Shown piece after piece: positions 21,945 to 32,917 of a stretch of 64,000 nucleotides of DNA. Each line of letters opens with the position of its first letter. Within the stretch, counting starts at the first letter, position 1. The position numbers and the translations under genes were made by a program. The notes below the pieces were generated by a model. The model was not told the DNA's origin. It worked only from the letters and a program-made list of their open reading frames with translations, and searched no databases. Source of the DNA: Adineta vaga (taxonomy: Eukaryota; Rotifera); the NCBI GenBank assembly GCA_021613535.1, contig CP075496.1:9052001-9116000 (forward strand). Direction: 5' to 3'.

Positions 21945-22619
21945 ACATCTACCAGCAGTTTAATCATAAATATAGACAGATTTTAGAAAGCATGTGGTTA
22001 TACTAACTAAATCTAATATTTTCACTCTATATATATTACTAATTAATAAAATTAATAAAACTGAAATTATATTTCCATTCTTCATAGAATAGACTAGGTC
22101 ACTTTGACTTTGTACTCTATATTTATTTCAGAGCTTTTTCAATTTCAACGAAGTATAGAATCCAGCAGTACAATGAAACAAAAAAAAGCTATCGCGTATA
22201 ATCCATATTGCCTGTTTTATACTAACTAACTAAGTGAAAACGACTCGTCTAATTATTTTGTTAGTAAATAATCTCTAATAGGTAATCTGTTGAATGCTGT
22301 GGTGTACGTATTTGTATCGAATCATTAATATGAAGATGATGAACTAATACAAAACATCTCAATTGGTTAGTTCTGAAAATGAAAAACAATCACGTAGTAA
22401 TTTTCCTTCTTACATCTGTTACATTCTGATCGTTTACCATTTGTGACTGTCATCTATTTGTTATTTTCTATTTCTTTCGATCCTTAAAATTGCATTCAAA
22501 TTATTGGTTGATTTTAAGCGTGTAGAGACATTTTCTGTTCTATCATGTGATTATTATAGCAACTATATATTGGGAAGAAATTTTTACCTTGAACAGCATT
22601 TCGTGTTTTTTCTTTAATC
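21945..22619. other. Intergenic, no supported gene
   Basis: A+T-rich; the short frames present do not look coding. Confidence 0.55.
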
Positions 22620-23096
22620 ATGGATCATGAGAGTGATTGGGTATTTGTAGAGGACGAAGACGGAATTCTAGATGAACTGGAAGTGATATCTGTCGATGAA
22701 AATACAGATGAAAATGTCAAAATGAACGACAAGCCTAGTTATGCTACGAAATTATTGAAAAATATTAATGAAACTTCTCAGCAACAGCAAACCTCGATGT
22801 TAACAGTTGGACAAAAGAAGATAAAATCAGCCAATAAAAATGCTGATGAAGAGAAAGTGATGGGATCGTGTTTGGAACCAAAACCTGGCAGTCAGTATCG
22901 TAATCCACGTGATAAAGCAGGTAAAAATAAATTTCATAATGTTCGGGATCGATCGACTTCTCCACAACGACATAGGGGTAATAGTCTGAGAGTTAAATGC
23001 TCATACTGTACTCCTAAATTATCGACTCGTCTTGAACGCACTCGGAATGTACGTCAACAATGTTCAAAAGTAAACTGGAAAGATTACGATTACTAA
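22620..23096 (+). CDS. Hypothetical disordered protein, 158 residues
   Basis: Not recognised. The acidic N terminus (DHESDWVFVEDEDGILDELE) is followed by Lys/Gln/Ser-rich, low-hydrophobicity sequence. The C-terminal third is basic with a Cys pair (VKCSYCTPKLSTRLERTR), which could be a small metal site or peptide motif. No signal peptide or membrane helix. The single uninterrupted frame with an ATG and biased composition is the only support. Confidence 0.45.
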   Translation: MDHESDWVFVEDEDGILDELEVISVDENTDENVKMNDKPSYATKLLKNINETSQQQQTSMLTVGQKKIKSANKNADEEKVMGSCLEPKPGSQYRNPRDKAGKNKFHNVRDRSTSPQRHRGNSLRVKCSYCTPKLSTRLERTRNVRQQCSKVNWKDYDY

Positions 23097-23327
23097 TTCC
23101 GAATCGATTAAATATGAACATAATGTATCTATATGATCTATTGAAGGCTTTTTTTTCTACATAATAATTCTCATTTTAAATGGATAATATAAAAGTTTAT
23201 ACACTGGTCTATTCTTTTCATATCAGATGATGAAGTATTTTTATAATAAACGACTTAAGAATACTTTTCTTTTACATGTTAAAATAGATATATTTGATAA
23301 AAAGATACACGTATGATGATAAATGTG

Positions 23328-24652
23328 TTAAACTCGTGGTTTCATAACAGCTTGATATAAGGTTCTTTGTGAATGTTCAACTAATGATAAGGTCATCTGT
23401 GTACTGTTAACTTCGATCATACCAAAACCACCAAGAAGTATTCCAGTACCCCAGAAATATTTGAGTGAATCAGCAGGTACATCAGCAGCATGTTTATGAC
23501 TATTTTCGACAATATTTCCAGCACCAACAACGAAATAATCCATATGTGATCCATCTGAATCTTCTGCCAAATGCTTTAAAATAGAGATAGTACAAGTCGA
23601 AACTATTTAACTAACTCGACAAAAAACATTGATGCTTTACTTGAAGATTATGATCATGACCACAAATATAGGTAGTTGCTCGATATTGATGAAGTAAAGG
23701 ACGAAGACGATCAACCAAACATTTGGTAGGGCCATGTTCAGCAACAGAATATACTGGAAAATGACCACTAACTATCAAATATGGAGCACTAAATAAAAAT
23801 ATAGATCATATGTAACTATATTTGTGCTTATATATATACGTTGATTGACGAAGTTGTCCTTCTATCCATTGCCAATAAGCTTCAGCTACACGATTGTTTT
23901 TTGGACCATCTAATTCACTCTGTTCCCAATCAGATACATTTCCGCCACCGCAAAGTAAAACTGTATCAATCATAACAAAATCAATTAATTTCTTTGTTTT
24001 ATCACTTTCCCATAAACTGAATGTATAGAAATAATCGGGATAGACCCTATAGTGAAATGAACATGCGTAGTTAGATGATGATCACAATAGTAATATAGAA
24101 TGACTTACCATCGATGTGATACTTTGCTATATGCGATTTGTGCTGATACATTACCCAAATGATCATGATTACCAGCTAAGACATACCAAGGTGTTTGTAA
24201 TGATGCAGCTGTAAATACATCTTCAAATGTATTCTAAAGGAGAAGAAATTCAACATAGACAATCTTATACTATACTACGAAAAATAAATGTATCAATCGA
24301 ACTTTAAATCTTGGATCTGTTACTGATTGAACACCATCGTAATAGAAATTGTCACCTAATGCTAATTGAAAGCTGGTATTGAATTTGCTGCCTATATGAC
24401 CCATAGCAGCTGCTACTGCTATTTCGGATGGTGTTTTGTAGGGTGCAAATGGTAATCCACCCCAATCACCAAGAATTAAAAATCGTGTATTACCATCAGT
24501 ATTTTCTTTCGCTATCACATCGTTTCGACCTACAAATGATGATGAAACAAGAAAGTAGAATATAAGTGAACATAAACTCTACCAAAACTCGATGGAAATG
24601 CTGTTGAAAATTGGTAGAAGATGACGAGATGAAGAATAAAGATAAGAAGCAT
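23328..24652 (-). CDS. Tartrate-resistant (purple) acid phosphatase, ACP5-like, six exons
   Basis: Exons: 24652-24583, 24529-24303, 24233-24109, 24046-23840, 23788-23641, 23573-23328. All have GT-AG ends and phases agree, giving 340 residues. The signal peptide ([20 protein letters not shown]) is the first exon. The dinuclear-metal ligands appear in order: [14 protein letters not shown] (metal-bridging Asp and the Tyr that gives purple enzymes their colour), [14 protein letters not shown] and CGHDHNLQ. This matches animal TRAP from end to end. It is a secreted or lysosomal metallo-phosphatase, unrelated in fold to the histidine acid phosphatase upstream. Introns are 46-69 nt except the intron after exon 1, which is 53 nt and typical too. 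Confidence 0.9.
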
Positions 24653-24889
24653 GTTGAAGGTGACAAAAACACGCAAATAAGCAAAATGATGATGTGAAAA
24701 GAAGCACCAGTATGATATATACACTGAGAAATTTATCTCATAAGTGAAATATATCTCTCTCTCCAGAAGAAATGAAGTTTTCTTCTTTTTTTATTTTGAT
24801 AAAAACAAGCTTCATGCGCAATGCAGATAAGAAAAACGACATACATTTGAGAATTATGTTTATCAAAAAAAACAAGGTTCTTTTTCTTT

Positions 24890-25440
24890 CTAGAAGTCAA
24901 ATTGAAAAAGTGGAGATTCTTGATCTAGTTCGTGAACATTCGATACCATACTTTCGAGTTCTTCATTTGATGCATGTTCATCAACAATTTCGAGGGTTTT
25001 TTCAGGGATAGAATTCATTCTTGAGCATCAAGAATAGTTTGAGAAGCACCATTATTTCCCGTAGGATACATAATATATGCAGTATCACCAAGTAATTTAA
25101 CACGGCCATGAGTCCATCGTGGTAGAATATCACAATCGGTCATTGATAATTCATTAATTATCATCGATGATCGAACAACCTAGTGAATAACAAGAAAATC
25201 TTCAACTCAATGAATATAGTATTCCAATCAAGTGTTCGAGTAAATTATAGATGCCGTGCATCTGGATATAGAATCATTTGTACAGTTGAATTAATTTCAT
25301 CAGCACCTCTCATGACTTTTGCTCTTTCTATGTTCTCCTTTTCATTTGTTGATGGATTGATAAAATCTACTTGAATACAGTCTGAATACAATCACCTATT
25401 TCACTAAATTCATCGAGAACATGACGAAATAATAATTGTT
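24890..25440 (-). pseudogene. Decayed FAD-dependent aromatic-type monooxygenase
   Basis: Three blocks in the correct N-to-C order on the minus strand but in different frames. About 25438-25370 reads FRHVLDEFSEIGDCIQT, then a stop. 25378-25245 reads VDFINPS and then RGADEINSTVQMILYPDAR, a damaged copy of the family motif GADG-x-x-STVR. 25185-25015 reads LPRWTHGRVKLLGDTAYIMY and PTGNNGASQTILDA, followed directly by a stop; this corresponds to the FAD-contacting GDAAH-P motif with the His lost. A weak C-terminal match (KTLEIVDEHA) lies near 24990. The N-terminal dinucleotide-binding GxGxxG is missing. The flavoprotein was probably a bacterial or fungal-type hydroxylase; it is clearly non-functional now. 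Confidence 0.75.
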
Positions 25441-25623
25441 AATAAGAACATCCGATTATATTTCAATTCATTGTTTGTTCTTCACTGTCGATAGTCATTA
25501 TCTTACTTGTAAATTTGTAGAAAACAATCGATTTAATTCGTTATTACTTAGTAATTCATTGGCAAGTACATATATAAATAATAATAATAATAATAAATTG
25601 TATCTTCAAGATGATACGATTAT

Positions 25624-26498
25624 CTATCGATGTAAATGTAAAATTTTTGTTAATTTCCTTCGAAGTTCAGATAATGATAGAATACAAATAAATGGAAAGA
25701 ATAATGTCATGAAGAAATGAAGGTACATTGCAAATTGTCGAAAATCGACAATTTTCTCTAATGGATAGCCACATATGAGCATAAAATCTACCAAAGCAAA
25801 TGGAAAAAGAAATATTAGATAGAGAAGTGATATGGATAATAACTGAATAGTCATTTTTCGTTGTTTTCGCCATTGTATGTGTTGTTGCATACGATATTTT
25901 TGCCATAGAACACGTATGAGTAATGCCATGCTAAAGAAGACAACTATAAAAATGGGCAAAACTTCATTAATTATAGTATCCAATGTTGAGAATATCAAGT
26001 TATCAAAAAGACAAGAAGCAATACATGTAAGATAGAAATAATCGCGTACATTTTGACAAGGTGGTAGGAAATAGACGATCGTATAGATAATAGAACAGTA
26101 GAGAAGTAAACAAATCGATGGAAGATAATGAATGAAAAATCGTTTTTTCTTTGTAGATATCCATCCATTATGAAAAATAAGAATATGTCGTTCAATAGTT
26201 GCCCAAGCAAAAAGAATTGTTTGTATTACATATAAACACCAATTAATAAATCCCCAAACTTGACAAAATGTGTATGATCTTTCCCATATACCATCACGAT
26301 GATAGTAATACAATGAAAATGGATAATCAGTTACTTCAGATATAAACCAATGAGTAGAATAATGATAATTACATGATTGTTAAGAGCATGTCGCATTGCT
26401 CGATCAAATAGAAGATGATAAAGAGCGAATAATGAACAAACAATCGATGGGAAAAGAAGAATAAGATAGGACCAAAATTTGACTGAATTCTATATCAT
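25624..26498 (-). pseudogene. 7TM receptor pseudogene (nonsense codon plus frameshift)
   Basis: Starts ATG-ATA-TAG, then continues in frame with NSVKFWSYLILLFPSIVC and FALYHLLFDRAMRHALNNH through TM2. A shift near 26330 moves the frame to SEVTDYPFSLYYYHRDGIW, and the rest is open to 25624. Later motifs are FAWATIERHILIFH (end of TM3), STKKKRFFIHYLPS, QKYRMQQHIQWRKQRKMTIQ and LLYLIFLFPFALVDF. The order and motifs match a receptor family I recall as abundant in bdelloids. The stop at codon 3 and the shift together argue for a true pseudogene, though both could be bypassed by a later start or sequence error. Confidence 0.7.
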
Positions 26499-26777
26499 GA
26501 TTTTGTCATAATTTACTACAGACACTGTTTTAAGAATGAGATCAGTATTGTAATATTTCTATCTATAAATCTGTTGTCTCAAAGTTAATTGAAAAAGTAA
26601 GACATACTATTCTATTTATTCCATAGAGAAGAAGAATCTTTTCTTTTTATATAGATAAAACATCATCTCATAATGAAAAAGAAGACCTTCGGTACTGATA
26701 TTTATTTTTAGATTTTTATAAATGCCATTCGTTTTTATTAACAAAAAAGTTTTCTGCTGTCGCCTTTTTTTTACAAG

Positions 26778-28079
26778 TTAATCAAACAAACCAAAACCCA
26801 TATCGTCACCATCACATTCCTCTTTCAAATGAGCTTGATGATCGTATCCTTGTGCGATCAGTTTTGGATTGATAGTTGTATCTTTAAATTTTTTCTGCAT
26901 ATGTTCTGCCAATTGGAGTAATAATGAGACCATTCCTTTTTCGTCATCATATTTTTCTACATCTTTAAGTAATGTAATTTGTTTCTCAACAAGATCAATA
27001 GCATCTTGTCTACATCCATCTCTTACTAATTGAGCAATTTGTTTATCCATTTCAGCTACTTGTTGGGATGCATACATAATTTTAACGCGAGGATCGATAT
27101 CCGCAACAAGTGTTTCGTCTTCGACAAATCTTAATGATAATGTATTTTTAACACTTGTCGGTTCGCTAAGAAGATCATCTGGTTGATTGTATCGTAATTC
27201 GTAGGTCAATGTTTCAATATCAGTATTCTCTGTACCGGATATTGTAAATTCACAAAGAATCGATCGTAGGTTATTCACATAAAGATCACCAATACTTGCA
27301 CCAGCAATAAGATCATCATGTCCCCAGATTTTAGTCACAATTGCTCCATTTTTACCGCGAATCAAAAGACGAACTCGAGAAGCACATACACCAAATACAC
27401 AAACTAATGCTTTAGTAACAAGTAATTCGATGACATCAGGTGAAGCAAGAAAATAGAATCTTGCTCCACCAGAATCCGCAATACCCTTCATAATTTCACT
27501 AACAAAATCAGCACCAATACCAAATGAATCCGTTATAATACCTTTCGTATTGTATCCAGCAACGAGATTAGTTAATTCTGCGCATGTTTTCATTCCAACA
27601 TTGGCCTGTCCGTCAGAAAAGAGAAACATTCGACGTGCATATCCATCATATACATATTTCTCTAGAAGATCAGCTCCTGTTTGAAGAGCACCAGAAATAT
27701 TTGTTGAACCAGCTGTGTCAATGTTATCAACTAAAGAATACAGATATTGACGAGAAGATGCACGTGCATTTTCAAAGATGATGGTTACATCAGTATCATA
27801 GGCTACGAGATGAACAATATCATCATCATGAAGAAGATTGAGAACAGAAATAACAGCTTTTTTAGCAAATGTTAATTTATTATTTGATTCCATTGAACCA
27901 CTACGATCAAGAATAAGTACTAAATTGAGTGGTGTTCGTTTGTTTGTTTCTCCATTGCCTTTTGTTTCAATATCGAAACGAACTTTTTTTGTATTTAAAA
28001 CACCAGCAAGAGCATTTGGATTGTCTGGAATACATCGGAGTTGTACTGTAGCTAATTTAGTTTCGGTAGTCATTATCAT
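26778..28079 (-). CDS. VWA-domain protein (VIT/VWA 'von Willebrand factor A' cytosolic type)
   Basis: 433 residues from ATG 28079, one exon. After a short beta lead (KLATVQLRCIPDNP) comes the VWA domain. The MIDAS motif DRSGSM has Asp58-x-Ser-x-Ser, GSTNISGAL supplies the Thr, and FLFSDGQANVG supplies the second Asp. All metal-coordinating positions are kept, so Mg-dependent ligand binding is likely. The C-terminal half is a beta domain, then a helical region (QQVAEMDKQIAQLVRDGCRQ) and an acidic tail. No signal peptide, so intracellular. The layout resembles bacterial and protist VWA proteins; the ligand is unknown. Confidence 0.85.
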   Translation of the reverse strand: MIMTTETKLATVQLRCIPDNPNALAGVLNTKKVRFDIETKGNGETNKRTPLNLVLILDRSGSMESNNKLTFAKKAVISVLNLLHDDDIVHLVAYDTDVTIIFENARASSRQYLYSLVDNIDTAGSTNISGALQTGADLLEKYVYDGYARRMFLFSDGQANVGMKTCAELTNLVAGYNTKGIITDSFGIGADFVSEIMKGIADSGGARFYFLASPDVIELLVTKALVCVFGVCASRVRLLIRGKNGAIVTKIWGHDDLIAGASIGDLYVNNLRSILCEFTISGTENTDIETLTYELRYNQPDDLLSEPTSVKNTLSLRFVEDETLVADIDPRVKIMYASQQVAEMDKQIAQLVRDGCRQDAIDLVEKQITLLKDVEKYDDEKGMVSLLLQLAEHMQKKFKDTTINPKLIAQGYDHQAHLKEECDGDDMGFGLFD

Positions 28080-28348
28080 AGTTTGTATAGGCTGCAATTA
28101 TTCATAGTTATAAAAAAATAGATCAAAATACTAGGTATTAATCTTACTATCGTAACAAAAAAGGGAATTGTTATTGTTCGATGGTGAAATAAAACATACA
28201 GTGAGTGTAGAAAGAAAATACATGGTCGTTTTAAATGCGGAACACCTTTGGCGAGAACGTTGTGCAATACTCATCCTGACTCATGTTATTTCGAAATCTA
28301 AAGAAATTACAGATTATACGAGGTAGTATAAACTATAAAGTAATTTGA

Positions 28349-28985
28349 TTATGACGTCCACGATAAGTATGTCAATAGTGTTGTTTGATATCGTCTGATT
28401 ACATTTCGAAGCTCTTCTTTGTATGTTTTTGATGGTAATACAAAGACTAGAAATGTAAATATCGAGACAAGAAATAATTCTGAATCATCCATCGATTTTA
28501 TGTAACTTGAAATAAACGATAGAATCAAACGTGGTATTGTAAGAATGACTATGTTCACGAAGTTCTTTGAGAATTAGCTATCGGTACTGTTGCTTCTGTT
28601 GAATAGTTGTTCGTGGTCGAGCCATCAATACAATAATAGTAAGCGCCGATATAATATTGATCTCAAATGGTACATTTGAATAAAAATATATTGACATATG
28701 AATTCAATATTTTAAATACAGATGGATAAATAACAACATACCAGATTCGTTTTATTCATCATCAATCAGACGACAATAGAATGGATAGTGAAGAGTTGTT
28801 AGAAGGATGGCAACACAGACGAAGACAATACAATATTTAGCTATTTGTTTACTTTTTGATTTATTGAATTTGATTCCTTGAATAACAGTAATCGTACGTT
28901 CAATAGCAACATAACCATGCATCCAATGATCGATCTATAAACCTACTCGTAAGAAGAAATGAATTGTTGTACATTGAGAACGGAG
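28349..28985 (-). pseudogene. 7TM receptor pseudogene, several breaks and an internal deletion
   Basis: Remnants in order: DHWMHGYVAIERTITVIQGI with KFNKSKSKQIAKY (28975-28850), a hydrophobic TM4 ending YPFYCRLIDDE and a stop (28750). Then FEINIISALTIIVLMARPRT (TM5, near 28680-28620), a stop after QQKQQYR, and finally IPRLILSFISSYIKS and TFLVFVLPSKTYKEELRNVI (TM6/TM7, 28560-28400). About 15 residues between TM6 and TM7 are missing. The motifs VAIERT, KSKQIAK and VFVLPSK-x-YKEE belong to one receptor family I know from bdelloid genomes. Non-functional. Confidence 0.7.
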
Positions 28986-30331
28986 AAAAACGCGAGAAGT
29001 AACATAGTTTATTTGCACCACTCTCACTTGATCGTGCGCTGTTGAACAGAAGAATGACATTAAACTACAATAGAAATTTGTTAATAGAAAATAATATATT
29101 TATATATAGATCATAGTTATATCAAGCACACGGTCATCTAAAAATCTGAGGGACGTGTAGTGAAATAAGCACATAGCTCGAACGGTGCAAAACAGTACGA
29201 TCATCGTCGAAAAACTAAGAGATACGTTATATGCTGGCCATAGTGCTCTCTGGAAATTCCATACCATCAATTTCTAACATAATCATTATGGTAAAGAGGT
29301 CACGTTTCCTTGTGTATATATCCACAGATCCCAAATCCTATTCATACTTTTCGATTTGTTTTTGTTAATACTTTCTCAATCATATCACAAACAGTTAACA
29401 TGAGGCAGGTTAAAAATCCAGAAGAATTTTCAACTCTGATTTATCTATGCTTAATAAACTTCAAGGATTGTATGTATCATTATAAAAGGCACAGTTGCTA
29501 TCGAAGCTTTTTCACTTTTTATTGCCATAATAATTGCATATTTTCTTGTCGGAAGACACATATGACGCATCTTTGATATCTAATACGAAATATATCAAAT
29601 ACAGTATTACTATCAATATAAAGTACTAGTTGAATTAATACGATACAAAGCAGTCTCTCAATCAGTATGTTGTTTAGTAAAAAATACTGTTGGACGAAGA
29701 TAATATCAGTTCATAAGAGACAAGATATGTCATGGTTATTTGAAATGACTGAAAATACTTGATATTATGGGTCAATATGTAAAAATGTCGTACTATAATT
29801 AAATCTCTTTCAGAATCTAAATTAACATGATAGAGTTTGATAGATATTGATCTAATAAGAAAATACAATAAAAAATAGGGAGCTATTCGAGAAGATGTGA
29901 AGAAGAAAAGGAAAACTAACATAAACTTTAGCGTTGATCGATGTAAAATAATGATATGATTGACCATGCTATGTTGTAAATGTCCTAACACAATGTAAAG
30001 CAAAAATATAATTATGAAAAGATTCACGCCTTCTTTTTTTTCAAATTAATTTATTGTTTAATATAATTTGATACTATATGATCATCAAGAAACTTCATTA
30101 TTTAACAGTTCATATGATGCTACTTTTGTATTATATTGAAACATATTTGATCACAAAACATAAATATAATGTCGAACATAATATTATTCATTTATTGATA
30201 TTTAGTTTTCGTTTAGCAGTTCTTATTGTAAATGTTACACTTGTATAAGATATGACTAATCTTCTTGAATATAAAATCCTTGTAGAATTACAAAGATCAA
30301 TCCTATTTTGTTTCTTATCTATCTCTTTCAG
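28986..30331. other. Intergenic with possible gene debris
   Basis: No intact gene. On the plus strand at about 29399-29440, RQVKNPEEFSTLIYLC could be a scrap of an amino-acid-permease-like protein. On the minus strand near 29810, SERDLIIVRHFYIL resembles the cytoplasmic end of TM5/TM6 in bdelloid receptors. Both are too short to call. Confidence 0.3.
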
Positions 30332-30763
30332 ATGTATATGTATTTTCGACAATATATCTTTTTGCAATTGTTTCTTATATATTATATAGCTGGTGGATTA
30401 ACTCAAACAATAACATTTGGAACATCGGTGTCTAAATGGAAAGACAGCACATTGAAATGTAAAACTTTTGAATATCGTGTTGATGATTATCATCTTCGAA
30501 TCAAATTTCTTGAAGAAAACAAATTATTTTGGGAATATCTATCAGCTCCTTATGGACTTACAGGCAAAAATGCTACGGAACAAATTGAACGTACACAAAT
30601 TCGTACTGATATGATAATTCTTCGTTGGAAAGAAGCAGATGGTATCAATGTAATCGATGTTTTCGATTTGGATAACATGGTTATGTATGCTAATTTTGTC
30701 ACTATTGATGGAGAACGAATTTCTGCTCAAGGAAACTTGATGGAAGTGAAAAGTGATTGCTAA
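30332..30763 (+). CDS. Secreted calycin/MoaF-like small protein
   Basis: 143 residues from ATG 30332. This ATG lies immediately after a strong acceptor (TCTCTTTCAG|ATG), so a 5'-UTR intron probably precedes it. A signal peptide (MYMYFRQYIFLQLFLIYYIAG) leads to a beta-barrel-like domain: KTFEYRVDDYHLRIKFLEEN, FWEYLSAPYG, IILRWKEADGINVIDVFDLD and NFVTIDGERISAQG. The alternation, the W-x-E and the V-x-D-v-x-D-l pattern resemble MoaF-type calycins of bacteria, which bind small ligands. The assignment is tentative. No catalytic residues are apparent. Confidence 0.5.
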   Translation: MYMYFRQYIFLQLFLIYYIAGGLTQTITFGTSVSKWKDSTLKCKTFEYRVDDYHLRIKFLEENKLFWEYLSAPYGLTGKNATEQIERTQIRTDMIILRWKEADGINVIDVFDLDNMVMYANFVTIDGERISAQGNLMEVKSDC

Positions 30764-30850
30764 GAGATAAATACAATCGAATATTTTCCTTTTTTTCTGC
30801 TATTATTTATTATTAACATAATTTTATTCGAAATAATGTCAGTAAAATTA

Positions 30851-31767
30851 TCATTCAGAAGAAATCTGTTGATGGTTTTTGAATGATAACCAATTTTGTA
30901 GATGCTTTCGATCACACATTTTTTTCATATGGGGTGAAAGAAAGGGTAGAAAAACTGACGTTATAATCAAAGCTATTATAGTTAAAACCCATTCCAATGA
31001 AACGAGCCATACTGGAAGAGCTCCATAAATCATATATATAATTGGGAAAAGTGCGTGTGGTATAGCACTTGATGATAGAACTGCCAATAAGGTAATTATA
31101 CGTTTTAAAATAACCATATCACGACGCATTCGAACTCGTTGTTTTACTGTAATAACAATAATTGAATTATGTTTACGAATATAATATATAGTATAGAAAT
31201 AACAACATGCCATAATACTAAATGGAAAAAGATAACCAATTAAACAAACAGTTAATGATCCACGCATATTTGTTGGTGAAAATTGACAATGCAGATCATA
31301 TGCTGAATATTGAATATCACCAATCAATAAACTTGGTAATAATTCCAAAGCAGATAATATCCATAGACAGACGGAAACAATGACATAGACATAAATTGGT
31401 TGACGATTCATTTGCAAGGGATATAGAATTCGACATATACGATAGATCGCTTGTAATGAAAACGAATGAAAAAATGCGTAACCACAAATATAGAGAACAT
31501 AGGCTTTTATACGGCATAACCAAGTATTGAATATAGTACGCGGATAAAAGTATCCGTAGATATAATGAACACTCATATCAATAAAAACAGCTGATAATAA
31601 ACATAGTTATGTAAATATTTGTAAGAAGTAAACAATCAATACAATTAGCCTTGATAGATGCGATGAGCAATCATAATGAGGAAAATTAAAATGATGAAGC
31701 AGATTTGAATCGATGAGAAAAACAAAAGAATTGAATAGAAAATAAGATTTATATTTTGTCGAAACAT
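30851..31767 (-). pseudogene. 7TM receptor, 5' part disrupted
   Basis: From 31576 down to 30851 one frame encodes TM3 to TM7: AYVLYICGYAFFHSFSLQAI, then YRICRILYPLQMNRQP, LWILSALELLPSLLIGDI and RRDMVILKRIITLLAVLSSS. Upstream, TM1 begins at ATG 31767 (MFRQNINLIFYSILLFF) and ends RIYQG with a stop. The TM2 region then has to be read in two frames (IVLI, then DCLLLTNIYITM, then LCLLSAVFID). At least two compensating shifts are needed for a full-length receptor. Either a recent pseudogene or an assembly error. Confidence 0.65.
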
Positions 31768-32917
31768 TATGAATCAATATGTACTTGTTTGCTTTGAATA
31801 GATCGAAAATAATCTATATATCCAGTTGAATTTTTATCAACGTATAACTAAAAGTTTGATAATGAAGTAAAATAATCAGAGATCTGAAAATATAAGTATT
31901 AATATTCATATAAGATTATAAATGAAAAAAGATTATGTTTCCTTCTGACTCTACCTGCATAGTTGATAGTTATATTACCGACTTTCCCATGATAATCATG
32001 TATGAGGAAATTAACTAATATGATTTAAATCTGTATTTAGTGATGGCGAATAAAAGTGCTAGTTGTGGAAAGAATGTTGATATCATTAGTTTTAAACTCA
32101 GCGCTTTCATAAACAATTCCTTCGAGATTTTTTTTATCATAATCCATCATCAATGTTTTTCTAGTTTTTTTACATGTTCTGACGTTTTAGATCTTTTATA
32201 TAAAGCAATCTAATAAATTGAGCGTATAAAATGATTTATTATACACAATCTTAACCACGAACTGGAGGTATGAATCGATGACATTATTTTATGTGAAAAA
32301 TATAGTCAGAGTAATCAACAAATTGTTTTTATAAAATAAGAAGTATAAGTTGCTTTGGACGTTACTTACATAGAAAATGTCATGTCTATCTTTTGTATGA
32401 AAAATGAGACGCAATTTGTATAGATTTAGTTATTAGACGTAAACGAAAAGAAAGATTTTGCAGAACACGTAAATAAAATATAATGAGAAAATGACATGTT
32501 TTCATCGACGAGAGAAATTCTGTTTTTCAAAGCAGTCGAGTATAAATTTAGAATTGAAAATATGATCGTATTTCTTTTCTTTCCTTTCACACATGATACC
32601 ACCATACAAACTCAAAACTTGGTCATATGAACCAGTTGTTTTTTTGTTAATTATGTTAATAGAGTTGTTTCTCGAAAAGAAAAAGAAAAGTAAATAAATA
32701 ATTAACTACATATACCACCTTGTAAAGATTAGAAACATGAAGATATTGTAAAAAAATGAAATATTCACTATATTGACTTTTCTTTATTCTAAAAGCTTTC
32801 ATATACGTTATCTATAACATTATCAAATTATAGCAACTGATTAAAATGTTGTTTTTATTTAAAAAAAAGACCTTTTTTTCATTTATCTAAATTCTTGTTG
32901 CATATTCTTCGATTCAT
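31768..32917. other. Intergenic (divergent promoters)
   Basis: A+T-rich spacer between the broken receptor and the rhamnosidase gene. No coding pattern, RNA gene or repeat recognised. Confidence 0.55.
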
